Source: a bacterium UBA2214
GTDB taxonomy: Bacteria; Zhuqueibacterota; Zhuqueibacteria; Residuimicrobiales; Residuimicrobiaceae
Length of the DNA stretch: 26,187 nt
Assembly (NCBI GenBank): GCA_002327255.1
Contig: DCUM01000207.1
Coordinates: 1-26,187 of the forward strand
Direction: 5' to 3'
Within the stretch, counting starts at the first letter, position 1. Each line of letters starts with the position of its first letter. Under the pieces are notes generated by a model, which saw only the letters and a list, made by a program, of their open reading frames with translations, ran no database searches and was not told the origin of the DNA. Shown here piece after piece: positions 1 to 8,458 of the stretch. A program made the translations under genes and the position numbers.

Positions 1-283
1 TTTTGGTCACGCCGCCGTAAAAGAGTTGTGTGTCCAGGAACCAGTTGGTATTGGCGAGGTAAATATCGATGTTACTGCTGTTGATGATGCCGGCCGGGTT
101 CCAATAGAGTGCTGCGGCGCCGTCGCTGGTGGCGGTCACGGCGCCGCCGAGCGCGCTCCCGCGCGGCTCGACGCCGATCTGGAGAAAATTGGCCCCCGCC
201 TGGCCGAGATTTCCCTGTGCCAATACCCCCGCGCCATACATGAACACCACAACAGCGAGGGTGAATAGATATCTATTTTTCAT
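1..283 (-). CDS. PorV/PorQ family outer-membrane protein (partial, N-terminus only)
   Basis: Only the first 94 codons are in the window; the gene continues past position 1. The protein starts with a Sec signal peptide (MKNRYLF then a hydrophobic run ending GVLA, cleavage near residue 22). The mature N-terminus has the features of the PorV/PorQ (UPF0164) family: an EPRGSALGGA stretch followed by an AALYWNPAG motif. In Bacteroidota, PorV is an outer-membrane beta-barrel shuttle that binds C-terminal signals of T9SS cargo; many FCB genomes carry several paralogues of unknown specificity. The start is supported by GGAGGG about 8 bases upstream of the ATG. It begins 16 bp after the stop of the T9SS-CTD protein, so it is probably the third gene of the same operon. 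The family call is firm, the exact role is not. Confidence 0.82.
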   Translation of the reverse strand, partial: MKNRYLFTLAVVVFMYGAGVLAQGNLGQAGANFLQIGVEPRGSALGGAVTATSDGAAALYWNPAGIINSSNIDIYLANTNWFLDTQLFYGGVTK

Positions 284-299
284 GGATCATTCCCTCCAA

Positions 300-2216
300 T
301 TAGCGTATGACGGCAAAACGGCCGATTTTTTCACCCAGGACCGATTTGACATGAAAAAAGTAGACACCGGAGGAGACCGGACGGTTTTCCAGGGTCAGCA
401 GGTTCCATTCCTCCCGGCCGGTGCCATTGTTGTGTTCGATCGTTTTAACCAGATCGCCGTCCAGGGAATAGATTTTAATGGAGCAGGACGAAGGCAGGTT
501 CGTAAAAGCGAGGTTGCGCAACGGTTCACCGAAGGGTGAATTGCCCAATCGTGCCTCATCCCAGCGCGCGGAAAGCACATAGGGATTGGGCACCACTTTG
601 ATGCGCTCCAGATCGGCCGTTGCTGTCGCCGCCTCGGTACGCGGCTGCAGGGCGATGGCGTTGCTTTGATTGGCGATGTTTTTGAGATCGGAGAGCTTGA
701 CGGATTCTTCCAGTTTGCCGGCAGGGTTGAGCCGGTAGGCGGTCAGACAGTAGTAATAGTTGAATCCGTTATAGACCCCGGCGCGGTCGCTATGGGTGTA
801 TGCGGCCGGGCGTGCCGTGTGTTCCTCTTTGAACTGCATGGGTATCGTAGCGATCTCCTGCCAGTTGTTCAACAGCGGATCGGTGGTGCGGTAGAGCTTG
901 TATCCCTGCAGATCGTTCGCCGGCGGTTTGGCGACGGGATTGGTGTATTCTACATCGAGGCGGTTGCTCCAGGTCAGTGTGACCTCGCGGTCGGAGGCTG
1001 CACCGGACAGATCGGGCGCCGGCACGGTGGCAATTTGAAAATCATCGCCATAGTATTGCCAGATTTTATCCGTGACCGCCAGCAGATCTTCCTTGTTGTC
1101 GCCGACCATGACGCCGATGAGGAATTCGACGCGTTGGCCGGGCTCGACGTCGAACGGACCGTTGCAAATGTAAGCCACCATGGCGCCGCCGACGACCTTG
1201 CCGGTGCCGTCGGTGATCCGGGTGGTGGCCGGATCGTCATAGTGCGCCCCCTTGATGGGATTGGGGCCGAGATGGAAATAGTCACTGACATGGTGCAGCG
1301 GATGGTTGTGGAAATACATGGTATCGCTGGCCATCAGGCTGTAGTGCAGAGAGTCCCACATGGCGTTGTTGACCAGGACTTCATCGACGCCCACATCGAT
1401 CCAGTGCCAGTCGGTGATGCCCTGGCCATTGGGTGTTTTGAGGAAAGTGACGCCGGCGAGAAAGGGATCGTTCACGCCCCATTCGTTGCTGTAATGGTCC
1501 GAGTCATAAAAATAAACCAGTTCTCTGGATTTGTCGAAATCGATGCAATCATCCGCCCATTCATTATAGCTGTTGCCGATGCCGCCGATATCGAGATCGG
1601 AGTAGAAATTGAGGTACATGCCACGATGGGCGATGGTGTTGCGGTTTTCAATTTCCAATTTTACGATGACGAATTTATCCGCATCCGGCACCCCCCAGGA
1701 ATAGATGGATTGATGGACGCGGATGTCCAGCAGTTTGTCTTTCTCTTTATTGTTGTAATAGCGCCAGTTGGTGGAGTCGCTGTAGACGCAATAGCTGTCC
1801 TGCTGCGAGACAATCACCGGATTGTCCTGCGCGTCGCGCACCGGCCAGCCCCAATTGGGCCAGGTGGCCGGATTATCGCTCATGGCGATCTGTGCCTTGC
1901 CGGCGTTGAAGCCGGCGACGGCATCGAATTCCTCGAAGCGGCCGTCCGCGGCGCTGACGACGTTGTAGGGCACAGCGATCATCAGGCATTGCCGGTACAT
2001 ACAGATGCGGCCGGAATTGATCGGATACTCGATGGTCTTCTCAAACTGTCCGCCATAGGGGTAGAACTGGCCGATATTGGTGGTGAAGAAACCGAGCTTG
2101 CCCACATTGTGGGTGGCAAAGGCGCGGTCTTTCAGTCCCGCCTGGATATCGACGACGGAAATCACCAGGACGATCGCCACAAGAAGCGCCAATACTTTAA
2201 TCTGTTTTTTTACCAT
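300..2216 (-). CDS. Secreted protein with FN3-like domain and T9SS-type C-terminal domain
   Basis: A 638-residue predicted exported protein. I place the start at the ATG at 2216 (MVKKQIKVL), because GAGGTG lies just upstream and a signal peptide follows directly; the frame remains open 18 codons further up. Residues 1-25 form a signal peptide. The large middle (about 30-390) has repeated Trp/Tyr-rich beta-type sequence and matches no family I can name. About 395-500 resembles a fibronectin type III domain. The last 100 residues start with VVPNPY and end with SGVYFFHV and GRFAVIR, the pattern of T9SS type A / FlgD-Ig-like sorting domains. Protein is therefore probably secreted across the outer membrane and released or anchored at the surface. 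It sits between a TonB receptor and a PorV-like protein. Substrate or ligand cannot be told from sequence. Confidence 0.8.
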   Translation of the reverse strand: MVKKQIKVLALLVAIVLVISVVDIQAGLKDRAFATHNVGKLGFFTTNIGQFYPYGGQFEKTIEYPINSGRICMYRQCLMIAVPYNVVSAADGRFEEFDAVAGFNAGKAQIAMSDNPATWPNWGWPVRDAQDNPVIVSQQDSYCVYSDSTNWRYYNNKEKDKLLDIRVHQSIYSWGVPDADKFVIVKLEIENRNTIAHRGMYLNFYSDLDIGGIGNSYNEWADDCIDFDKSRELVYFYDSDHYSNEWGVNDPFLAGVTFLKTPNGQGITDWHWIDVGVDEVLVNNAMWDSLHYSLMASDTMYFHNHPLHHVSDYFHLGPNPIKGAHYDDPATTRITDGTGKVVGGAMVAYICNGPFDVEPGQRVEFLIGVMVGDNKEDLLAVTDKIWQYYGDDFQIATVPAPDLSGAASDREVTLTWSNRLDVEYTNPVAKPPANDLQGYKLYRTTDPLLNNWQEIATIPMQFKEEHTARPAAYTHSDRAGVYNGFNYYYCLTAYRLNPAGKLEESVKLSDLKNIANQSNAIALQPRTEAATATADLERIKVVPNPYVLSARWDEARLGNSPFGEPLRNLAFTNLPSSCSIKIYSLDGDLVKTIEHNNGTGREEWNLLTLENRPVSSGVYFFHVKSVLGEKIGRFAVIR

Positions 2217-2266
2217 GCTTGTCACCTCGCAAATCTTGACCATGAAAGAACGGCGACTACGGCCGC

Positions 2267-4771
2267 TCAATAAGAGAATCCCAATCCAAAATAGATAATC
2301 CGCGGGCTATCCCAGTTCCTCGGATCCGCCGCATATTCTTTTGTCACCCCATAGCTGTAATCCGGTTTGCCGGTATAGGGATCGACGTAGAGCACGTTTT
2401 TCCGATCGGTCAGGTTGTAGACTTCCAGGTAGGGCGTCAGGCGCAGGAACCCCAAATCGATATCACGATCGATTTTCAGGTCCAGGGTCCAGCGTTCGGG
2501 GAGCCGTGCGTTATTGATTTCATAGGGTTCGGTGGCGCCGCGGACGCCGCGCGTATAAGCCAGGCCGCTTCCGTATTGAAAAATCAACGAGGCGCGCAGC
2601 TTTTCGAACCAGGCGACGCCGCCCCATTGGGGTCCTTCATTTTTCGGCACATTGAACGCCAGGTAGGCATTGACCGTATGGCGCTGGTCAAAATCGAGCG
2701 GGAAGAATTTGAGCGTCTGGCGGTTGGCCTCTTCGACGCCAACGCGTTCCAGCGGCCCGGAGCTGCTGCCTTCGGCCACCGCATAGGTGTAATTGACCTC
2801 TCCGGTCAGGTAACGTCCGTGCATTTTGCGCAGTTGAAATTCGATGCCGTTGTTGTAGGCAAAATCTTCGTTGATGTGCAGACTATAGGTCTCCCAGATG
2901 TCCGCCCGCGAACCGGCAAAAAAGGTGCGCGCCCCCACCAGATTGGTGATTTTTTTGCTGTACACGGTGACGTTGAAGAGATAGTCCGCAAAAAACTGAT
3001 GGCTCACGCCGAATTCATAGGCGACGGTTTTCTCCGGATTGAGATTTGGATTGCCGAAGCGGCCGTTGCCGGTGCGCAAGCCCATGATCATGTTCAAATC
3101 GTATTCCTTATCCGTGATGCTTTTGTACATGAACTGGTACTCCGGGCGCTGAAAGTAATGGCCATAGCCGAAATGAAAGACGGTTTTGTCCGATACCGGA
3201 TAGGAAATGCCCAGACGTGGACTGAGTTGGGTGTGGGTTTTTGCCTGCGTATAGGTTTCCGTACGGCCGTAAAAGACATCATAGGGATTCGGCCAAAACC
3301 CGGAATTCGGGTCCATCAGATCAAAGCGCAGTCCGGCGCTGAGAATGATGCTGGAAAAATTGATTTTGTCCTGAATAAATACCGCCGCTTCGAGCGGTTC
3401 CCGGGAATAATCATCCTTGACGTGATCATCATAATAGGGATTGGCGATATAGAAGCGTTTGAGATGGTGGCGTCGCAGTTCGAATCCCGCCTTGACTTCA
3501 TTGCTGGCGTCGGCCTGCCACAACGCTTCGCCCTTGACGCCAAGGGTGGTCTGGTCATCCTCTTCGTAATTGGTGACGCGACTGAAGAGGTAGAATTCCT
3601 TGTTGGCGTCAAGCTGGTAGGACGGCGTCAACGCCTTGTAATCAAAGTCGCCGGCATCGTAATGATAGGTGTTATAATAGGCGTTGAGGCTGTAATAGAG
3701 ATTGGTGGCCAGCGTATGGGTCAGGCCCACTTGCGTCAGCAGCGACCGGGTGCGCGGTTCAAACCAGTAGTCATCGGCTATGTATTTATAGCGATGACTA
3801 TAGTTTTTTCGCTGACCGTTGGAGAGATTGACGCCGATATTGAATTTCATATCTTTGATGTGGCGGTCGGTCAATTTGACGAAGAGATTGCCCTCGCGGC
3901 GATAGCCCCATGGCAGATAATTGTCGCGGTCGTCATAGCTGCCGGAGAGGAAAAAGTTGGTTTTGGCAAAGAGGCGGCCGCTGAGACTGCCGCGCGCGAT
4001 GGTGCGGTTGTAATCGCTGCTGGGCTGCTCGAGGCCGATGCCGGAACCTTTGACGTTGAGTTCGGCGCGCAGACGATCACCGCCCTCCTTGGTGGTGATG
4101 TTGATGATGCCGCTCATGGAATTGCCGTACTCGGCGCTGTAGGTGCCGCTGATGACCTGCATTTCGGCGATGGCATCGCGGTTGATGATTTCGGAGGAGT
4201 TGATCTCGGAGAAGAGCGGGTCCACCAACGGTATGCCGTCCATGTAATAGGTGACCTCACCGGCGCGGCCGCCGCGGATATGCAAGCCGCCGGAACTGAT
4301 CACGCCGGCCTGAATTTGCAGCACATCACTGACCGTTGTCATGGGCAGGGCGGCGATATCGCTTTCCTTGATGGTGCGTGACGTGGCGGTGATGTCTTTT
4401 TCGATCACCGGCCGTGTGCCGATGATTTGCACCGCTTCGGACGTCAGCGTCGTCTGCGTCAGCGCAAAAGTAAGTGTGGCGATGCGGTTGGTGGCAACGG
4501 ACAACTGCTCCATCCGCATCGGACTGTAGCCGAGCAATTTGGCCTGTACATTGTAGGAACCCGGGGGAACCTGGAGAATGACGAAATGGCCCTCTGTATC
4601 GCTCACCGCACCCAGCGTCGTGCCTTCGACGATGATGTTGGCGCCGATCAATGGTGCCCTGGTTGCCTTGTCGACTACGGTGCCGCTGATCTTGCCGAAA
4701 TTGGCGGCAAACAGCGACACGGCCGGCATGAGGATGGCTGCTGCGGCCACGATGATTATCCTTTTTACCAT
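2267..4771 (-). CDS. TonB-dependent outer-membrane receptor with carboxypeptidase-regulatory-like domain
   Basis: An 834-residue outer-membrane receptor. The ATG at 4771 is chosen because AGGAGG lies 5 bases upstream and a clear signal peptide (MVKRIIIVAAAA to SLFA) follows. An overlapping ATG at 4775 is in another frame. Domains: carboxypeptidase-D regulatory-like Ig fold at about 26-110 (GTVVDKATRAPLIGANI), plug domain at about 125-235 with the diagnostic LHIRGGRAGEVTYYMDGIPLVDP-type region, then a beta-barrel to the C-terminal FGLGFSY, which ends in the usual aromatic residue. The length is typical of the family. Such receptors take up large or scarce ligands using TonB energy; here neither SusD nor a substrate enzyme is adjacent, so the ligand is unknown. 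The stop is 50 bp before the T9SS-CTD protein start, so the two are likely co-transcribed. I found no convincing promoter or terminator in the 292-bp gap upstream (4772-5063). Confidence 0.9.
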   Translation of the reverse strand: MVKRIIIVAAAAILMPAVSLFAANFGKISGTVVDKATRAPLIGANIIVEGTTLGAVSDTEGHFVILQVPPGSYNVQAKLLGYSPMRMEQLSVATNRIATLTFALTQTTLTSEAVQIIGTRPVIEKDITATSRTIKESDIAALPMTTVSDVLQIQAGVISSGGLHIRGGRAGEVTYYMDGIPLVDPLFSEINSSEIINRDAIAEMQVISGTYSAEYGNSMSGIINITTKEGGDRLRAELNVKGSGIGLEQPSSDYNRTIARGSLSGRLFAKTNFFLSGSYDDRDNYLPWGYRREGNLFVKLTDRHIKDMKFNIGVNLSNGQRKNYSHRYKYIADDYWFEPRTRSLLTQVGLTHTLATNLYYSLNAYYNTYHYDAGDFDYKALTPSYQLDANKEFYLFSRVTNYEEDDQTTLGVKGEALWQADASNEVKAGFELRRHHLKRFYIANPYYDDHVKDDYSREPLEAAVFIQDKINFSSIILSAGLRFDLMDPNSGFWPNPYDVFYGRTETYTQAKTHTQLSPRLGISYPVSDKTVFHFGYGHYFQRPEYQFMYKSITDKEYDLNMIMGLRTGNGRFGNPNLNPEKTVAYEFGVSHQFFADYLFNVTVYSKKITNLVGARTFFAGSRADIWETYSLHINEDFAYNNGIEFQLRKMHGRYLTGEVNYTYAVAEGSSSGPLERVGVEEANRQTLKFFPLDFDQRHTVNAYLAFNVPKNEGPQWGGVAWFEKLRASLIFQYGSGLAYTRGVRGATEPYEINNARLPERWTLDLKIDRDIDLGFLRLTPYLEVYNLTDRKNVLYVDPYTGKPDYSYGVTKEYAADPRNWDSPRIIYFGLGFSY

Positions 4772-5063
4772 GCATGCCTCCTGAAGAAAAATGAATCGGA
4801 TGACGAGCGCCGATGGCACCTCACGGACTGCCATACCGGACGATCCAGTTTGGGAGTCTGTGATTCGCAATGCGGCGAATTCATAACGAATTTATCGATG
4901 CCCGGGTTGCGCGATTGGTTCTCACTTTTATGCCTTTCCGAAAACGGACGGCTTCCGGGAAGTTGATGAATGGCTCTGTTGAGGTCACGAAGGGCTGTGA
5001 TTTCGCACTACCCGTCATTTAGGGTGTAAAATAATTCACTGATGATTCAAGTCCGGCAGGCTG

Positions 5064-6455
5064 TCAGTGCCAATTCAAGAGGACCGGTGGAATCAGCAGC
5101 AGCAATGCCAGAATGAAAAAGAAAATTTGTATCGGCAGCATCCATTTGAACCATTTATCCCAGGTGATGCCCGCCAATCCGAGAACCCCCATGGTGACGC
5201 CGGAGGTGGGCAATACCGGTGTTATCCAGCCTTCGCCGAAGACGAAAGCCAATACGGCCGTTTGCCGGGAGATGCCGATGACATCGGCCAGTGGCGACAT
5301 GACCGGCATGGTCAGCGCCGCCTGTCCGGAACCGGAATGGACGAAAAAGTTGATGATGGCCTGGGTGACGAACATGGATTGTGCGGCGAGAATGGGGTGG
5401 AGGTGCGAAATGACGCCGGCGAGGTAGTAGAGGATGGCATCCAGGATTTTGGCGTCCGAGGCGATGACCAGGATCGCGCGCGCGCAGGCAATGATCAGCA
5501 CTACCCCCACCATATCCCTGGCACCGGCCTTGAGGCTGTCGGTTATCCGGGTCACCGATAATCCGCCGATGATGCCGGCGATCAATCCGGTGCCGAGAAA
5601 CAGCGCCGCTATTTCAATGATAAACCAGTGTAATTTCAGCACGCCGTAAACCAGCAACAACACGGCGAACAGGAAGGAGCACAGGACCATTTTATGGCGA
5701 ATGGTGAAGGGTTCTTGCTTCTCCTGGTTGAGATGCAGCGTCCTGCGGCGCTCCTGATCCTGTTCATAGACGGGGCTTTTCCGGGGATTCGCTTTGATTT
5801 TCCTGGCATAGAGCACCACAAACAGCGTCATGAAAAACGTGCTGAGTACCCACACGAAAATGCGATAGGGCATGCCATTGGAGAGCGGCAGTTCGGCGAT
5901 GCTGGAGGCGATGCCGACCGTGAAGGGGTTGATGATGGCGCCGGCAAATCCGGCCGCGGCGCCCAGAAACGGTATGGCAGTGCCGACGATGGAATCGTAT
6001 CCCAGTGACAAAGCCAAGGGGATGAAAATCAGCACGAAGGGCAAGGTCTCTTCGCACATGCCAAAGATGGTGCCCCCCAGGGAGAAGATCAGCATGGTGA
6101 TGGGAATGAAATATTTTTGCAGATGGGGTTTTTGTGCAAATCGAAGCGCGAGCCGTTGCACCGAGACATTGATGGCACCGGTCGCCTGGATGACGGCAAA
6201 GGCCCCGCCGATGATGAGCAGGAATACGATAATGTGGGCGGCTTCGATGAAACCCTTGACCGGCGCGGTGAGGATGGCGCTTATTCCCTGCGGCTGCGAT
6301 GCTACGAACTCGAAGGAGTCGGCCAGCACCAGCGTCTTGCCCTCTCTTTCCTGACGTTGATACTCGCCGCCCGGGATCACCCAGGTCATCACGGCCACCG
6401 CCGCGACAATGGCGTAGATCATAAAGAGCGTATTGAAACTGAATGAGGTTTTCAT
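5064..6455 (-). CDS. YfcC/DcuC-family inner-membrane transporter
   Basis: A 463-residue polytopic membrane protein with about 11-12 hydrophobic segments. Features of the YfcC branch of the C4-dicarboxylate anaerobic carrier superfamily are visible: the N-terminal MTWVIPGGEY segment, the conserved FGMCEETLPF loop around residues 130-140, GAAAGFAGAIINPFTVGIA, a hydrophilic cytoplasmic loop of roughly 35 residues near the middle, and the C-terminal SGSGQAALTMP and PTSG segments. Family members are annotated variously as dicarboxylate or basic amino-acid carriers, and substrate cannot be assigned from sequence. As last gene of an operon with two peptidases, 17 bp after the cyanophycinase-like stop, uptake or exchange of amino acids or dipeptides is a reasonable inference. 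No strong Shine-Dalgarno sequence is visible at the ATG. Confidence 0.85.
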   Translation of the reverse strand: MKTSFSFNTLFMIYAIVAAVAVMTWVIPGGEYQRQEREGKTLVLADSFEFVASQPQGISAILTAPVKGFIEAAHIIVFLLIIGGAFAVIQATGAINVSVQRLALRFAQKPHLQKYFIPITMLIFSLGGTIFGMCEETLPFVLIFIPLALSLGYDSIVGTAIPFLGAAAGFAGAIINPFTVGIASSIAELPLSNGMPYRIFVWVLSTFFMTLFVVLYARKIKANPRKSPVYEQDQERRRTLHLNQEKQEPFTIRHKMVLCSFLFAVLLLVYGVLKLHWFIIEIAALFLGTGLIAGIIGGLSVTRITDSLKAGARDMVGVVLIIACARAILVIASDAKILDAILYYLAGVISHLHPILAAQSMFVTQAIINFFVHSGSGQAALTMPVMSPLADVIGISRQTAVLAFVFGEGWITPVLPTSGVTMGVLGLAGITWDKWFKWMLPIQIFFFILALLLLIPPVLLNWH

Positions 6456-6472
6456 GTGCGTATTTTCTGCCG

Positions 6473-7324
6473 TTAGTTCATCGTAAACGTTTCGCCCTCG
6501 GTCAAAACATGCATGCGCACGCCTCTGCCGCGCAGCAGGCCGTTGCCGTCGATGGAGAGAGCATGCGCCTTGCGGGCGTCGTAAATCAGCACCGTGCCGA
6601 TGCCGTAGACGACAAAATGGTTGTCCGGATGCAGTAAAATGGCAGTGGATTCATCGATGCCGATGCCCAGCCACTCAGGATGTTCCAAAATGCAACTGAT
6701 GAGCCGGTTGTTGCGCTTGCGTTTGACAAAGTGCTGGTCGATGATCGCCTGGTCGACGAATCCGAATCCGGATTGGGTCTCGATATTTCCCGATTGGATA
6801 GTAGAGAAGGAATCCGTGCTGTCTTTGTGGACAAGTTCGTTGCCGGTGATCATGATCCGGCTCATCACCGCCGCGCCGGCACTGGTGCCGCCAATGATGC
6901 CGCCGTTGGCATAGATCGTCCGGATGGCGCTCTCCGCGCGCGTCCCGCCGAGGCGCTGCATCAGACGCTGCTGGACGCCGCCGCTGAAAAAGATACCGCG
7001 GCAGCGGTTGATTTGGGCGAGCGTCGAATCGGCGTTGGCGGCATCAGGCGTCTCAATATGGAGCCAGGATACATCGGTTGCGCCGCTGTTACGGAATTCC
7101 TTCACCAGGCGCGACCCGGCTTCAAACGGCTCCGCGCTGGCGGCAGTGATGACGAGAATGGGGCCGTTGTCGCAGAGAGCGACGAATTTTTGCAGGGCAG
7201 CCACAGGCCGATGGCCGCCGCCGACGATCAACAGATATCCTTTTTTTGATACGCCTGAACAGTGGCAGAGCGATAAGGATAATAAAATCAGTACGATCCC
7301 AGACAACTTGGTCCTGTGTCGCAT
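6473..7324 (-). CDS. Cyanophycinase-like S51 serine peptidase, predicted exported
   Basis: A 283-residue protein of the peptidase S51/cyanophycinase family. Visible motifs are the nucleophile elbow GTSAGA with Ser148, the upstream FSGGVQQ segment (114-120), and DQHFVKRKR, which matches the DQHF..R.R block of cyanophycinases. Known cyanophycinases cut multi-L-arginyl-poly-L-aspartate into beta-Asp-Arg dipeptides. Related S51 members cut other aspartyl peptides, so substrate is inferred. Residues 6-22 form a hydrophobic signal segment ending SLCHCSG. Cys20 or Cys22 could be a lipidation site, but neither fits the lipobox consensus, so export is likely and lipidation is doubtful. The start ATG is preceded by GGAG with 5-base spacing inside the end of the M20 gene, whose stop is 2 bp away, so translation is probably coupled. 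Confidence 0.85.
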   Translation of the reverse strand: MRHRTKLSGIVLILLSLSLCHCSGVSKKGYLLIVGGGHRPVAALQKFVALCDNGPILVITAASAEPFEAGSRLVKEFRNSGATDVSWLHIETPDAANADSTLAQINRCRGIFFSGGVQQRLMQRLGGTRAESAIRTIYANGGIIGGTSAGAAVMSRIMITGNELVHKDSTDSFSTIQSGNIETQSGFGFVDQAIIDQHFVKRKRNNRLISCILEHPEWLGIGIDESTAILLHPDNHFVVYGIGTVLIYDARKAHALSIDGNGLLRGRGVRMHVLTEGETFTMN

Positions 7325-7326
7325 GG

Positions 7327-8442
7327 CTACTCCGCTTGAATCAGTCTCATCAAAATTTCCGCGCCGGTCTCCATATCGCGCAGGGAGATGTTTTCCTCGG
7401 TCGAGTGGGCGTTGCTGGCGCCGATGCCGAGATTGACGGTATGGATGCCATGCGCATAAAGCGCATTGGCGTCACTGCCGCCGGAATAAACCATGGGATT
7501 GGGCTGCAGGCCGAGTGCCTCATAGACCTTGTGCAAGCGCTGAATGACAGGGAGTTCCTCGGTCAGCCTGAATCCCATAAATCCGATCTGAAAAGAACGT
7601 TCACAGGCTCCGCCGGAATGCTCACAGGCTTGCTCGCAGTGGCGTTCGAGTCCTGCGCGAATGGCTTCGATTTCCTGCATTTGAAAGGAACGAAATTCGC
7701 CGGTGATGGAGACCTGATCCGGCACCACATTATCGGCGCTGCCGCCATGAATGGTGCCGATGTTGGTTACGGTATTCTGGTTGAGTCTGCCGACCGGGAA
7801 GCGATTGATGACCGACAGCGCCATGGTCAAGGCGTTGATGCCTTTTTCCGGCGAAACGGCAGAGTGGGCTGCCCGCCCTTTGAAAATGAGTTTAAAATCC
7901 ATGGCCGTCGGCGTTTCCGCAACGTAGGAACCGGGGCCCGCCGAACAGTCGAAAACATAGGCCTCCCTGGCGGTCAGTTGATGAACATCGAGCGCGACCG
8001 CGCCCAACATGCCCAATTCCTCCGCGGCCGAAAAGACAATTTCGAGCGGGCGATGACTCAGTTTGTTATGCCGGATGTGCTCCAGTACATGCAGAATCAG
8101 CGCCATGCCGGCGCGATTATCTGCTCCGAGAATAGTGCGGCCGTCGGAGCGAATCACGCCGTCTTGATCAATGACGGCCTCAATACCGGCGGTGGAACGG
8201 ACCGTGTCCATGTGGGCCAACAGCAGCAGGGGGGAAGTATGCGCGCTGTTGGTGGCGGGGATTTTAGCGATCACGTTGCCGGCCGTGCCATTTATTTTTG
8301 AGGCGGCGTCGTCCTCATGGACCTGCACACCCCAGGCGTCCAGCGTGGCCATGAGATGGTCGGCCATGGCCCGTTCCTGCAAAGAGACGCTGTCGATCCT
8401 TATCAGTTGCAGAAAAAGATCGAGTAATCGATGATTTGCCAT
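7327..8442 (-). CDS. M20-family metallopeptidase (PepT-like aminopeptidase/dipeptidase)
   Basis: A 371-residue two-domain zinc exopeptidase of the M20 family, closest in feel to PepT/YqjE-type tripeptidases. Putative metal and catalytic residues, numbered from the ATG at 8442, are His77 and Asp79 in LLLAHMDTV, bridging Asp108 in LGADNRAG, Glu141-Glu142 in SAAEELG, Asp165 in YVFDCS and His346 in NAHSTEEN. All positions expected for an active di-zinc enzyme are present. The dimerisation/lid domain spans about 180-290. No signal peptide, so it acts in the cytoplasm. A GTG at 8457 is an alternative start one base after the preceding stop, but AGGGTGG upstream of 8442 favours the ATG. Position between the RpiR regulator and the cyanophycinase-like gene suggests it cleaves the short peptides that the latter releases. 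Confidence 0.88.
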   Translation of the reverse strand: MANHRLLDLFLQLIRIDSVSLQERAMADHLMATLDAWGVQVHEDDAASKINGTAGNVIAKIPATNSAHTSPLLLLAHMDTVRSTAGIEAVIDQDGVIRSDGRTILGADNRAGMALILHVLEHIRHNKLSHRPLEIVFSAAEELGMLGAVALDVHQLTAREAYVFDCSAGPGSYVAETPTAMDFKLIFKGRAAHSAVSPEKGINALTMALSVINRFPVGRLNQNTVTNIGTIHGGSADNVVPDQVSITGEFRSFQMQEIEAIRAGLERHCEQACEHSGGACERSFQIGFMGFRLTEELPVIQRLHKVYEALGLQPNPMVYSGGSDANALYAHGIHTVNLGIGASNAHSTEENISLRDMETGAEILMRLIQAE

Positions 8443-8458
8443 AATATGGTTTTCCACC

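Noticed and set aside
666..2273. 535-codon open frame on the plus strand opposite the T9SS-CTD protein
   Set aside because: It is antisense to a gene with a signal peptide, FN3-like domain, sorting domain and ribosome site. The translation shows biased, low-information Val/Asp/Gly-rich sequence and no family features.
2576..4381. 601-codon open frame on the plus strand opposite the TonB receptor
   Set aside because: Shadow of a GC-rich coding strand; the receptor on the other strand has clear plug and barrel motifs.
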